From positions 1 through 22,816 of the IMG/VR virus record IMGVR_UViG_3300006077_000041: a stretch of 22,816 bases of DNA; one strand, given 5' to 3'. The position numbers were made by a program, and so were the translations under genes. Below the pieces are notes generated by a model, which was not told the DNA's origin, searched no databases, and worked only from the letters and a program-made list of their open reading frames with translations. Source of the stretch: a virus. Positions 15,545 through 22,798 of this stretch are shown here, in pieces. Within the stretch, counting starts at the first letter, position 1, and each line of letters starts with the position of its first letter.

Positions 15545-15933
15545 TCTATCTCTTCCTCTTCTGTCCACACTTGACTTGAGTTAGCTTCTTCTGTCCACGC
15601 CGTAGATGTTGCTGTTGTTACTGTCCAAGCATTCGAACCTACTCTCTGCATTACCCACCTTCTACCGCCTAATGCCTCAACAAACACACCACTATCTATT
15701 AAATTAACAGGAACAATAATCTGAATAACCGTATTACCATTTGCAGAATCAACAATAATTTTCGAATATTCTCCACCTATAATATCAACGCCTGTTCCTA
15801 TCTCTAAAAGATTGAACGCATTGCTTATCGCAAGAATGGTTGTTCCATTTCCACCATCTAATATCGTAATTATTTTGTTAGTAGAAACTACAGCACCATA
15901 AGGTGCTTGTCCGTATAAGTTAACACCAAACAT
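15541..15933 (-). CDS. Small virion protein with C-terminal 10-residue repeats
   Basis: The 130-aa protein begins MFGVNLYGQAPYGAV, a pattern frequent at the start of small phage tail proteins, followed by a beta-rich domain (IITILDGGNGTTILAI). The last 30 residues are three 10-residue units each with W-T at the same place: NAWTVTTATS, TAWTEEANSS and QVWTEEEEIE. The end is strongly acidic. The gene starts at a TAATG junction with the gene upstream and hands over to the propeller gene by ATGA, so all three should be made together. A tail accessory or head-tail joining role is likely, but the family is unknown to me. Confidence 0.65.
   Translation of the reverse strand: MFGVNLYGQAPYGAVVSTNKIITILDGGNGTTILAISNAFNLLEIGTGVDIIGGEYSKIIVDSANGNTVIQIIVPVNLIDSGVFVEALGGRRWVMQRVGSNAWTVTTATSTAWTEEANSSQVWTEEEEIE
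15544..15633 (-). repeat. Three tandem 30-bp coding repeats
   Basis: The core CTGTCCA (plus strand) recurs at 15561, 15591 and 15621, an exact 30-base period, and the two left copies share CTTCTGTCCAC. The period encodes the three 10-residue W-T units at the end of the small virion protein. Confidence 0.75.
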
Positions 15934-16400
15934 TAGCTGAGAGTAATAGTAACCTCAATTGTCCAAGTCTGTCCACTTGCCTTGGTCCCTTGAGCAGAAA
16001 CCTTTCTATTCAACGCCGTAGTGCCATTATCAACGACAAACTCATTCCAATCAAAATTAGCACTTGTACCGTCAAAGACTGCTTTCCAAGTAACAGAAGT
16101 TCCACTCCTTAAAGGATAACCTGTATACATTGTTTGATAAGCAGTATTAGTGCCTTGTAAACCTGTTTGCGTTGCGTCTTCTGCGGTTGTTGAGTCTCCT
16201 ACACCTATACGAGCATTAGCATTGCCAAAATCAGTGCCACCAACACCAATTCCCAAATCCCACAGTAAACCTATGCCGTCATTTAGAAGAATATTGCCTT
16301 TGATAATCTTTTCTTCATACGCTTTTCCATTTTTAAAATCATCACCAGAAGCATACTTTCTTATTTTCCAAATAGTTTTGTGTGTTAACTTATCTTTCAT
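15933..16400 (-). CDS. Phage virion-associated protein, conserved unknown
   Basis: The start chosen is ATG 16400, which overlaps the upstream stop as ATGA and lies eight bases after GAGGTGG. A GTG at 16412 is within the ribosome binding site. The 155-aa protein has a charged N-terminus and then a Gly-rich beta domain: LLNDGIGLLWDLGIGVGGTD, NANARIGVGDS, YPLRSGTSVTWKAVF, FDWNEFVVDNG and a C-terminal WTIEVTITLS. This pattern recurs in phage structural operons next to head and tail genes, where it is usually left unnamed. A beta-sandwich tail or head accessory protein is a fair guess. Confidence 0.65.
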   Translation of the reverse strand: MKDKLTHKTIWKIRKYASGDDFKNGKAYEEKIIKGNILLNDGIGLLWDLGIGVGGTDFGNANARIGVGDSTTAEDATQTGLQGTNTAYQTMYTGYPLRSGTSVTWKAVFDGTSANFDWNEFVVDNGTTALNRKVSAQGTKASGQTWTIEVTITLS

Positions 16401-16705
16401 TTCTTGCCCCACCTCGTTTGAGCATTTATAGCGAAAACTAATTCTCTCTCCTTTTTAACATCTGCTGCAGTTTTATTTTTCTTTTTCTTGAGTTTAGCAA
16501 GCTGAGCCTTTAAAGTAGAAAGAGGTATTTTTTTGTTGCGTGCAACACCTAACCTTTTATGAAGTTTTCCTTTAGCAATATAATTTCCGTAAAAATCTGA
16601 AACAGCCTTAGCCTTAGAAATTTTTTTCAGCTTAGGTGTTCGCTTGTAAACTCTCTTAGTTGTCTTTTTAGTTTTGAGTTTTTTTATTGCTTTTCTTGTA
16701 GCCAT
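16397..16705 (-). CDS. Very basic small head-region protein
   Basis: The start at ATG 16705 follows GGAGGCAAGT; the ATG four codons upstream lies in the ribosome binding site. The 102-aa product is extremely rich in Lys and Arg. The N-terminal tail (MATRKAIKKLKTKKTTKRVY) is probably disordered and DNA-binding. The middle holds YIAKGKLHKRLGVARNKKIP, which resembles the 'GxLHKxLGVxxxKKIP' element of small basic proteins found near capsid genes in many phages. It may bind packaged DNA or the capsid interior. No enzyme motif is seen. Confidence 0.7.
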   Translation of the reverse strand: MATRKAIKKLKTKKTTKRVYKRTPKLKKISKAKAVSDFYGNYIAKGKLHKRLGVARNKKIPLSTLKAQLAKLKKKKNKTAADVKKERELVFAINAQTRWGKK

Positions 16706-16724
16706 ACTTGCCTCCATAAGTATT

Positions 16725-16744
16725 GGGAGGGCAATTGCCCTCCC
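16725..16744. repeat. Perfect 20-bp palindrome between two head genes
   Basis: GGGAGGGCAA at 16725-16734 is followed at once by its exact inverse TTGCCCTCCC (16735-16744). It lies in the 48-base gap after the small beta-rich protein gene. It could form a strong RNA hairpin. No run of U follows on the minus strand, so it is not a standard intrinsic terminator. An mRNA-stabilising or partly attenuating hairpin, or a protein-binding site, fits better. Confidence 0.55.
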
Positions 16745-16753
16745 CTTAAGTAT

Positions 16754-16978
16754 CTATTTAAGCAAAACAACATTTATCACATTATCTGTAGTTGCAGCCG
16801 CTGCCAGAGTTACGGTTATCGTTGAGCCACTCTTAGCGATAGACTTTACCATCTGGTCTTTTGTTGACGGATAATAGCCGATAATTGTTCCCTCGCCTGT
16901 CCCCGTTCCACTTGTTGTACTTGCCGCCACTGTTATTGTTACAACCTCAATCTTGCCAAAAGGAATGTTTTTAGTCAT
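16754..16978 (-). CDS. Small beta-rich protein, likely capsid decoration
   Basis: The start ATG 16978 follows AGAGGTGATCTAT, a ribosome binding site overlapping the end of the capsid gene; a GTG upstream is part of that site. The 74-aa product is rich in Thr, Ser, Ala and Val, with alternating strands (EVVTITVAASTTSGTG, GSTITVTLAAAATTDNVINV) and few charges. It is placed directly behind the major capsid gene, where small decoration or cement proteins commonly lie. No family is recognised with confidence. Confidence 0.6.
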   Translation of the reverse strand: MTKNIPFGKIEVVTITVAASTTSGTGTGEGTIIGYYPSTKDQMVKSIAKSGSTITVTLAAAATTDNVINVVLLK

Positions 16979-16989
16979 ATAGATCACCT

Positions 16990-17949
16990 CTATGCAATAC
17001 CGGTAATGTAGCCCATAGACTGCCTTGCAGAAGTTACGAGCTGTGCGGTAAGAGTTGCAGTAGAGATTAAGTTCTTATCAGTTGTACTCGTCTGTTTCCA
17101 GGGGTCTACAGAAATAAAGTCATTAGGGTGCACAACCAATGAGAGGAATTTAGAATTCAAGAAGTACATTGTCCCAGAAGTTGCGTTAGGGCTCCAAGTA
17201 ACAGGTATTCCGTCAAAAGTGAATGCAATAGGGAAGCCAAATCCTTTTGCTTTTTCAAGTGCCTGAGTTACATACCCCTGTTTATCCATAACCTCACCTG
17301 CAAACTTATCGATAACATCACCAGTTGTTATAATAAGGTCAGGCATACCAAACGGAGGAACACTTAAAATTCTTATCATTTTCTGCATATGCCATCTAAG
17401 GTCACCATTAGCGGAATCATATGCTAATGTATGAGCAGCCCACCAAGAAGCATCCGCAACCGCAATTCCACCAAGCCCTGTTGCCTGATTAGTCGGGTCT
17501 GATGAGTTTACAATGTCAGGAATACCATTAAATGTATGTGTAGTTCCATCGTAAACATTAAATAATTCACTCTCAAGTCCTAATCCAAAACCTCTCTCAA
17601 TTGCTTTTGCTTTTTCTGTAGCAAGATTTGCAATAGCGTGCTTTCCGCCATTAGCCGCAGCCAAGTAGTCTTTATACTCTATTTTCTCAGTAATATAAGA
17701 ATACGCCCAATTGTAAACTGCCTTTGTAGAAATTTCCGTTTCTGTTGCTGTTAAAGTTGAAGTACCATCCCAAGTCTTGAGAGAAGGTGTTCCATAAATC
17801 GTGTAAACCTCAATTTTATCACCGCTTGCCTGTCCAATCTTATTTTGCCTTAAATACTTCCAAAGTGGATAGTTTTCAGTAACATTATTCTGAATAACCT
17901 CAGGGAAGTTATTCATTATAGCGTTCAATGTATCATAAGTTAATGCCAT
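16990..17949 (-). CDS. Major capsid protein (HK97-fold type)
   Basis: The 319-aa protein follows the scaffold gene and has the size and layout of HK97-fold capsid proteins without a propeptide. It has an N-terminal helical part (NAIMNNFPEVIQNNVTENYP), an extended beta segment (GDKIEVYTIYGTPSLKTW), an E-loop-like stretch, a helix with AIANLATEKAKAIERGFG, and a C-terminal P/A-domain part with NSKFLSLVVHPNDFISVDPW. The phrase LFNVYDGTTHTFNGIPDIV is typical of the family. No prohead protease is encoded here, which agrees with assembly on a separate scaffold. The ribosome binding site AAAGGGGTG precedes ATG 17949. The call rests mainly on gene order. Confidence 0.78.
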   Translation of the reverse strand: MALTYDTLNAIMNNFPEVIQNNVTENYPLWKYLRQNKIGQASGDKIEVYTIYGTPSLKTWDGTSTLTATETEISTKAVYNWAYSYITEKIEYKDYLAAANGGKHAIANLATEKAKAIERGFGLGLESELFNVYDGTTHTFNGIPDIVNSSDPTNQATGLGGIAVADASWWAAHTLAYDSANGDLRWHMQKMIRILSVPPFGMPDLIITTGDVIDKFAGEVMDKQGYVTQALEKAKGFGFPIAFTFDGIPVTWSPNATSGTMYFLNSKFLSLVVHPNDFISVDPWKQTSTTDKNLISTATLTAQLVTSARQSMGYITGIA

Positions 17950-17976
17950 ATTTAAATCACCCCTTTGTTAAATTTT

Positions 17977-18648
17977 TTATTCGCCTATGATTTCCTTAAT
18001 CACCTCGTCATAGGACTTGTATTTTTTCGTTGTTACAGGCTGTCCAGCAGAGCCTCCTTCAGTAACTGCATTCTTAACATTCTGCGACTGAAGCAATTCT
18101 TCTGCTTTCATAGCCTTGTATACTAATTCTAAATCTTCAAGCGTAGCATACTCACCTTTACGCCTAAACACTTCACCCAAAACCTTTGTTTCATCAAAAT
18201 CTTGATATTTCGCCTTCAATGAATCAATCGTTCTGTCCAACTGTGTCCGTGCTTGCTGTCGCTGTTTCTCTTCTCGCTCTCTTTCCCGCTCCTGCTTCAA
18301 CATATTCAATTCCGATTTCAACGCTTCAAGTTCTTTCTTAACATCATCTTCTTCTGTGTCTAGATTAAACAAGTCATCAACATCATTCTGGTTCGTTGCT
18401 TCTTTCTCTGCCTTTAAGGCTTCTAACTGTGCTTTCAGTTCTTGAATTTTACGATTCTTTTCTTTAAGCGCAGCTGAGTAGTTAATCTTTTTCGTTAACT
18501 GCTCTTTAACCTTTTCAGGCTCAACCTCGTTGCTTTCTTCTGCAATGCTCTCCTCGTTAGAGGATTCAACAGGTTTTTCTTCTGTAGGCTCTTCTGCTAC
18601 AGGATTTTCTACTTCCTGTTGTTCTAATTCTCTTTTTTCTTCGTCCAT
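17977..18648 (-). CDS. Capsid scaffolding protein
   Basis: The 223-aa protein is strongly acidic at the N-terminus (many Glu, residues 1-45). It then forms a long charged coiled coil (about 55-165; QELKAQLEALKAEKEA, ELEALKSELNMLKQERERER) and ends with a short mixed segment (TTKKYKSYDEVIKEIIGE). Size, composition and place between portal and major capsid gene match phage scaffolding proteins, which guide procapsid assembly and then leave or are degraded. No protease motif is present. The start follows GCGAGGTG. Confidence 0.82.
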   Translation of the reverse strand: MDEEKRELEQQEVENPVAEEPTEEKPVESSNEESIAEESNEVEPEKVKEQLTKKINYSAALKEKNRKIQELKAQLEALKAEKEATNQNDVDDLFNLDTEEDDVKKELEALKSELNMLKQEREREREEKQRQQARTQLDRTIDSLKAKYQDFDETKVLGEVFRRKGEYATLEDLELVYKAMKAEELLQSQNVKNAVTEGGSAGQPVTTKKYKSYDEVIKEIIGE

Positions 18649-18686
18649 TTAACACCTCGCATTTTACGCTTGCCAGCGAATTTTAG

Positions 18687-18705
18687 CATTGGATACGCTC
18701 CAATG
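18687..18705. repeat. Hairpin in gap before scaffold gene
   Basis: CATTGGA (18687-18693) and TCCAATG (18699-18705) form perfect 7-bp arms around a five-base loop. A shorter CGCT/AGCG inverted repeat follows at 18667-18678. Both lie in the 63-base gap upstream of the scaffold start. There is no U-tract, so these look like RNA structures or binding sites and not a terminator. Confidence 0.35.
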
Positions 18706-18711
18706 AGGCGA

Positions 18712-18930
18712 TTATTTTGAAGTTACTTGTAAATAAACTTTTTTATTATCAATACTTACAACTTTCATCACATAGACTTGCCCAACCTTAGCATTAGGCA
18801 AAAGCCCTTTCTTAACTGATATACCACCTGAGGCAGTTACATTATCATTCTGCATAACGCCCTGTGTGGTTTTTTTCATTCCCTCTAATCTATCCTTGAT
18901 TAGGTTGTAAAGCATTGGGTTGCGCTTCAT
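18712..18930 (-). CDS. Small unknown protein overlapping portal end
   Basis: The start chosen is ATG 18930, six bases after AAGGAGGACAGA, inside the 3' end of the portal gene (41-base overlap). The longer frame to 19017 lacks such a site. The 72-aa product has a basic N-terminus (MKRNPMLYNLIKDRLEGMKK) and a beta-rich end (VGQVYVMKVVSIDNKKVYLQV) that faintly resembles an OB or S1-type fold. The position between portal and scaffold suggests a head assembly role. Function is unknown. Confidence 0.6.
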   Translation of the reverse strand: MKRNPMLYNLIKDRLEGMKKTTQGVMQNDNVTASGGISVKKGLLPNAKVGQVYVMKVVSIDNKKVYLQVTSK

Positions 18931-20455
18931 TCTGTCCTCCTTCTTGAGTTTGCAATGCTTGCTGGACTGCTTGCTGTTGTAAAGCCTGCTGCTGTTTCTT
19001 CTTATCTTTAATTTCATCCATATGTTTTAATAACACAGGGTCTTCTAAATAGTCAATAAGCCAATCTTGTTCAATCGCTCCTGACTGCAATAATTGCATA
19101 GCCATATTCAGCCTTGCTACTTTATCATCCGGTAAAGCGTCGCCTAAAGTAATAAATATATCGTAGTAAGGACTCAAACCGTTGAATTGGTCTTTTGTCA
19201 TCTCAACATCTGTCATCTCTAAAATGTTTTCATATTTGTAATATTGCTTAATGTAGGCAAAAATAGTTTGTGCAACCTCTGAGGCTTTATACTTAATATC
19301 AATAAAATCAGATTGTGTTAATGTTCCTCCTGCATTTTGAAGTGCTAAAATACCTGACGCCGTCCTTGTTGCCGCACCACCTAAGTTAACAGCATAGGTT
19401 CCGCTCTCCTGCTGGAATGTCCCATATCCTGTGTATTGAACCAAAGAAAACCATTGAGGCGATAACGGTGGATTCTGTAAAGGTTGGAAAACTTCATCGG
19501 GGTTGATGTGGTAAATATGCCCAGGTTCATTAGTCGCAATATCAGGTATGTTATCGCTATTAGTTACATACTGAGCATTATTGGTTAAAATCAAATTATC
19601 TAATATAAAGCCCATTGATTTATTATGAATAAGCTGAATTTGTGCCAAGTGTGCAACCTCTGACTGCCCCCAGAAGCCTGTCGTGTCAGGATTGTGCTTT
19701 AAAACATAGATAGGAATTTCAGGCTTGTATTTTGAAATTTTTCTTAGGTCATCAATTTGTTTTAGAATTGCTGTTTCCGTCCAAATATACAAAGCACCGT
19801 GTGGATGTTCAACCGAGGGATTATACCAAGTTTCGTAAACATTAACCGCTCCTTTGTCATTAGGCTCTATTTTTTTGCCATACACATATTCAACATATTC
19901 AGGTGTTCTTTCATATAAAATGGTAAAATAACGCATATCTTTAATATCGTCGCCATACATATCAGGGTAAACATTTATCGGATTGATATTTACAACCTCA
20001 ACTTTGCCATCTGAATTCATTCTGACTTTAATAAAGCCATTCCCATAAATAAGAGAATCTTTATACCATTGCGAAACTTTGACTTGTAATGAATCTTTAC
20101 GCCATACAAAATTAAGTGTGTCTTCAACCAACCTTGCACCATCGATGTCCATTATTTCAACAGGTCGCACATCAAAATTGATTTTCATCTTTTTCAGAAG
20201 TGCAACCTTTTGGTCTATAATGGTTCGTATAAAGTTAATCGTAGGTCTTGAAATATCGTTAGTAGTATCAATTAAAGTCCCGTCAGGATAAACACTCCAT
20301 TGGTCGCCTTTATACCACTTTTCCATTGCTAATAATCTGTTAGTAGTATAAGGTTTCTGCTCAGTCTTAACCTGACGGTAACCCTTATAGATAAACTGCT
20401 CTTCCTTCGCAGTCCTCGCTTTATTAAAGTCTTCTTGTAATTTTTCTATATCCAT
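18890..20455 (-). CDS. Portal protein
   Basis: The 521-aa protein directly follows the large terminase gene and has the features of the portal ring of short-tailed phages. These are an N-terminal helical wing (LLAMEKWYKGDQW), RPTINFIRTIIDQKVALLKK near residue 70-89, a clip and stem region with YGNGFIKVRMNSDGKVEVVN (139-158) and PINVYPDMYGDD, and HNPDTTGFWGQSEVAHLAQI near 254-273. The last 40 residues are Gln-rich low complexity (KKKQQQALQQQAVQQALQTQ) and may extend into the head as a crown or barrel. Twelve copies would form the DNA channel that docks the terminase. ATG 20455 follows GTGAGGGG. Confidence 0.85.
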   Translation of the reverse strand: MDIEKLQEDFNKARTAKEEQFIYKGYRQVKTEQKPYTTNRLLAMEKWYKGDQWSVYPDGTLIDTTNDISRPTINFIRTIIDQKVALLKKMKINFDVRPVEIMDIDGARLVEDTLNFVWRKDSLQVKVSQWYKDSLIYGNGFIKVRMNSDGKVEVVNINPINVYPDMYGDDIKDMRYFTILYERTPEYVEYVYGKKIEPNDKGAVNVYETWYNPSVEHPHGALYIWTETAILKQIDDLRKISKYKPEIPIYVLKHNPDTTGFWGQSEVAHLAQIQLIHNKSMGFILDNLILTNNAQYVTNSDNIPDIATNEPGHIYHINPDEVFQPLQNPPLSPQWFSLVQYTGYGTFQQESGTYAVNLGGAATRTASGILALQNAGGTLTQSDFIDIKYKASEVAQTIFAYIKQYYKYENILEMTDVEMTKDQFNGLSPYYDIFITLGDALPDDKVARLNMAMQLLQSGAIEQDWLIDYLEDPVLLKHMDEIKDKKKQQQALQQQAVQQALQTQEGGQNEAQPNALQPNQG

Positions 20456-20465
20456 AGCCCCTCAC

Positions 20466-21839
20466 TTATAAATACGAAATCCAATCTTTTGGTTTCTTCT
20501 TAAAAATAGATTTAAAATGTTCTGCAAGCCAATTATCAGGTTCTTTTTTGGTCGGTCGTTTGTAAAGTCGTCTTTTATCAGTAAGCCTAACAATGCCCAT
20601 AACTAAGTATCTTCTTGCGTCTTCGCAATGATTGTTTCTATCTTCAGGAATGCCTTTTGAGTTGTAAACATATGAATTGTCTTCATCAAGCATATGCCTC
20701 ATAGAAGCAGAAATGAACAATTTTCGCTCCTTGAAAAAAGTATCAACTGCTCTCAAACCTTGTTGAATATCGTTATTCGCCGCTTTCCAATTAACGTGAA
20801 TATCCCTTTCTTTTAAGACTTTATCAATTTCTAACCTGTCTTTAATTCCCGATGGGTCGTAGAAAATAATACCAACATTATATCTTTTAACAAACCGTGC
20901 AACTGCGTCAGCGTGTTCTGAAGGTGCAAGCCCTGTTTTGTAGTATTCGTCTATTAGATAAAGTTTTCCTTCACTCCATCGTCCTACAATCATTACAGTC
21001 GGGTCGCCAAAACCAAAATCCATCCCTATAAAATTCCTCCCTGGATGTTCTTCTTCAAATTTCTTGAGTAATTCATTCGTTGAAAGGTCAATATCTATAA
21101 TGACATCATTCGGATAATCAAATACAAGTCCTTGAGGTTTAACAAATTTGCCGTGATATAAGAAGTCAAGTTCCTCAGGCGATAACTTCTTCTTATCACG
21201 CTCGTAGACTTCTTTGTTAAATGCAGGATTCTCTAAAGACGAGTAAGTTAAAAATAGAATATCGGGGTCACCATTCAAGAAGTCTTGGTAAACTTCCTTA
21301 TACATCCAGGGGTCTTTGTTAACGTATGGGTTAGAAAGTCCTAATAAATAGCCATTCGTCCGTTTAAGTCTTGCTTTTGCATAATAATACGCCTTACGAC
21401 TACACTGCCCTGCCTCGTCCATCACGACTGCGACAACATCCGGAATACCCTGGATATGTTCTGCATTCTCAGCGGTTAGGAAATAAACAAAGCCAAATCT
21501 ATTTTTATAGACATTTTCTTTTTTAGACTTCCACTTCCCCTCAAAAATTGTATCTTTAACAAATTTTATATAAGTCGGAATTGCTACTGTGGATAACATT
21601 CTCGTAATTGGTTCAATCCAAATAACATTGCCACCGCCAAATTGTAATTGTTTTAAGGATAACCAAATAGGTGCTAAACTCGTTTTCCCTGCTCCTACAC
21701 CTGTCGAAACAAATATTTCCTTATAGTCTGCCAATAGAATAACTGATTGATAAAAACTTGGTTCAACGATTTTAAACGATTCTGTTGTATGCCACAGTGA
21801 CTTATGAGTGTTACGAGAATTTGTCTTATGAGATGTCAA
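20466..21839 (-). CDS. Terminase large subunit
   Basis: The 457-aa protein has both halves of a DNA-packaging motor. The ATPase part shows a Walker A VSTGVGAGKTS (about 44-54), Walker B VVAVVMDEAGQ (135-145, Asp141-Glu142) and a coupling motif LGLSNP (166-171). The nuclease part has GMDFGFGDP (Asp274), FYDPSG (Asp338) and HCEDARRY (Asp407), the usual acidic metal ligands. It pumps DNA into the procapsid and cuts the concatemer. The start is a TTG at 21839, nine bases after GGAG inside the small subunit gene; no ATG in frame lies before the Walker A motif. The gene overlaps the small subunit by 14 bases. The C-terminus is basic (KSIFKKKPKDW). Confidence 0.93.
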   Translation of the reverse strand: MTSHKTNSRNTHKSLWHTTESFKIVEPSFYQSVILLADYKEIFVSTGVGAGKTSLAPIWLSLKQLQFGGGNVIWIEPITRMLSTVAIPTYIKFVKDTIFEGKWKSKKENVYKNRFGFVYFLTAENAEHIQGIPDVVAVVMDEAGQCSRKAYYYAKARLKRTNGYLLGLSNPYVNKDPWMYKEVYQDFLNGDPDILFLTYSSLENPAFNKEVYERDKKKLSPEELDFLYHGKFVKPQGLVFDYPNDVIIDIDLSTNELLKKFEEEHPGRNFIGMDFGFGDPTVMIVGRWSEGKLYLIDEYYKTGLAPSEHADAVARFVKRYNVGIIFYDPSGIKDRLEIDKVLKERDIHVNWKAANNDIQQGLRAVDTFFKERKLFISASMRHMLDEDNSYVYNSKGIPEDRNNHCEDARRYLVMGIVRLTDKRRLYKRPTKKEPDNWLAEHFKSIFKKKPKDWISYL

Positions 21840-22296
21840 TTACTTTCACTCCTGCTTCTTTCAATTTCTGTTTGAAGTTCTCAATATTCGGAAATTTGAT
21901 TGCTACTTTCTTGATGTCTTTAATCTTATCCGACTTTTCCGATAGTTCTTGTAGTTTCTCCGCCGCTTTCATCTTGTCAGCAGGTTTTGCATTCTTATCC
22001 TCTAAAACAGACATATATAAGGCAAAGGCTTTCATTTGCGCAGTTTTGGCAAGAGTTGCCATTTTTCGTTTAGCAACAGAGTCGTTAAGCAGTTCTTCAT
22101 TGTCTTTAACTCTTTGTGTCCAATTAAATTTACGGCTCCAATACTGAATGGTGGTTAAAGGTAAGCCTGTCTGCTTGGCAACCTTGTTCAAAGTCCTCTT
22201 TTCGCCTAACTGATAATAAATCCAAAAGGCGGTTTCTGCATTTGCGTCATCAATCATTGGTTTTGGCTCTAAAAATTTCTTTCTATTCTTGTTCAT
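21826..22296 (-). CDS. Terminase small subunit
   Basis: The 156-aa protein has an N-terminal helix-turn-helix-like region (ETAFWIYYQLGEKRTLNKVA and TGLPLTTIQYWSRKFNW, about 21-61), as in phage small terminases. A long charged helical part follows (residues 62-135; MKAFALYMSVLEDKNAKPAD), probably for ring formation, and a short beta end. It should recognise the packaging site, which is often next to its own gene, and deliver it to the large subunit. It is the first gene of the operon and lies beside the 520-bp non-coding segment. Only a weak GTGAG ribosome binding site precedes ATG 22296. Confidence 0.82.
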   Translation of the reverse strand: MNKNRKKFLEPKPMIDDANAETAFWIYYQLGEKRTLNKVAKQTGLPLTTIQYWSRKFNWTQRVKDNEELLNDSVAKRKMATLAKTAQMKAFALYMSVLEDKNAKPADKMKAAEKLQELSEKSDKIKDIKKVAIKFPNIENFKQKLKEAGVKVIDIS

Positions 22297-22322
22297 CTCA
22301 CTTTATAATACGAAAATAATGT

Positions 22323-22499
22323 AGGAATTCCTGTGAGAATAAGGGAAAAGATAGACAAACGAGGCAAAAAATCCGAGTTTCGGGGAGCAGGATTAACCGA
22401 GTTTGAAAATCTGCGCGCCCCTCTGCCTACCGACACCCCCCGCCAACCCCTGGACCCGCTTCAGAAGTGCCTTTTTCACCTGTTTTTCGAGGAATTCCT
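22323..22499. repeat. Two copies of palindrome AGGAATTCCT
   Basis: The 10-bp perfect palindrome occurs at 22323-22332 and 22490-22499, each followed by G, and flanks the GC-rich patch. A third partial copy, GGAATTC, is at 22708-22714. They could be binding sites for the small terminase or a regulator. Confidence 0.5.
22411..22460. other. GC-rich patch, candidate cos/pac packaging site
   Basis: Thirty-eight of these 50 bases are G or C, in clear contrast to the AT-rich surroundings, and the plus strand carries four C-runs (up to six). The minus strand therefore has G-runs separated by short loops. It lies about 115-165 bp before the small terminase start, where cohesive-end or pac sites are often found. 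A G-quadruplex is another possible reading. Confidence 0.35.
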
Positions 22500-22630
22500 G
22501 CATAGTTATTTCAATATTTTTCTGCTTTTTTCCAAAAAACTCAATTTTCTTTGCGTTCCGTCGTCGAGAGAAGGTTGATGAAGCCCTGATAAACACTACA
22601 TTTCTCATTTTGAGGCATTTTTTCAAACTT

Positions 22631-22671
22631 TTGACACGGTGGCTATGTATGCAATATATTCATATTGCTTA
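22631..22671 (+). promoter_or_regulatory. Plus-strand promoter with overlapping operator-like palindrome
   Basis: A perfect TTGACA (22631-22636) is followed after 18 bases by TATATT (22655-22660). The -10 box lies inside an inverted repeat GCAATAT-ATTC-ATATTGC (22651-22668), extended by matching TA pairs to 22648-22671. A repressor bound there would block polymerase. Transcription would read out of the right end of the window, opposite to all genes seen. Confidence 0.42.
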
Positions 22672-22759
22672 GTTGAGCCAAAGAAGACAGTATTTATCTG
22701 CGTTTTCGGAATTCAAGGAAGTAAATATTCTCACAGGAAGACAAGGATACGAACAAATG

Positions 22760-22798
22760 TGCGCTCACAGTGAGCGCAAGAAAGATATCACCGCTCAC
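22760..22798. promoter_or_regulatory. 19-bp palindrome and related half-site
   Basis: TGCGCTCAC-A-GTGAGCGCA (22760-22778) is a perfect odd palindrome with 9-bp arms. A further half-site, CGCTCAC, is at 22792-22798, 30 bp from the first. A related CTCACAG lies at 22730-22736. No U-tract follows on either strand, so an operator is more likely than a terminator. Confidence 0.45.

Larger units (their letters stand above)
22328..22739. repeat. Long-range 14-bp inverted repeat
   Basis: TTCCTGTGAGAATA at 22328-22341 is matched by its exact inverse TATTCTCACAGGAA at 22726-22739, bracketing about 384 bp. The pair encloses the GC-rich patch and the plus-strand promoter candidate. Confidence 0.6.

Noticed and set aside
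16725-16744. Intrinsic terminator
   Set aside because: The stem is strong, but no U-tract follows on the minus strand and downstream genes continue at once.
22393-22626. Minus-strand 77-aa frame upstream of the small terminase
   Set aside because: It begins at TTG with no ribosome binding site, runs through the GC-rich patch and likely control DNA, and shows no family pattern. The internal ATGs also lack ribosome binding sites.
22333-22672. Plus-strand frames of 81 and 89 aa in the intergenic region
   Set aside because: They overlap each other, lack ribosome binding sites, and run over the candidate packaging site. The composition looks like translated non-coding DNA.
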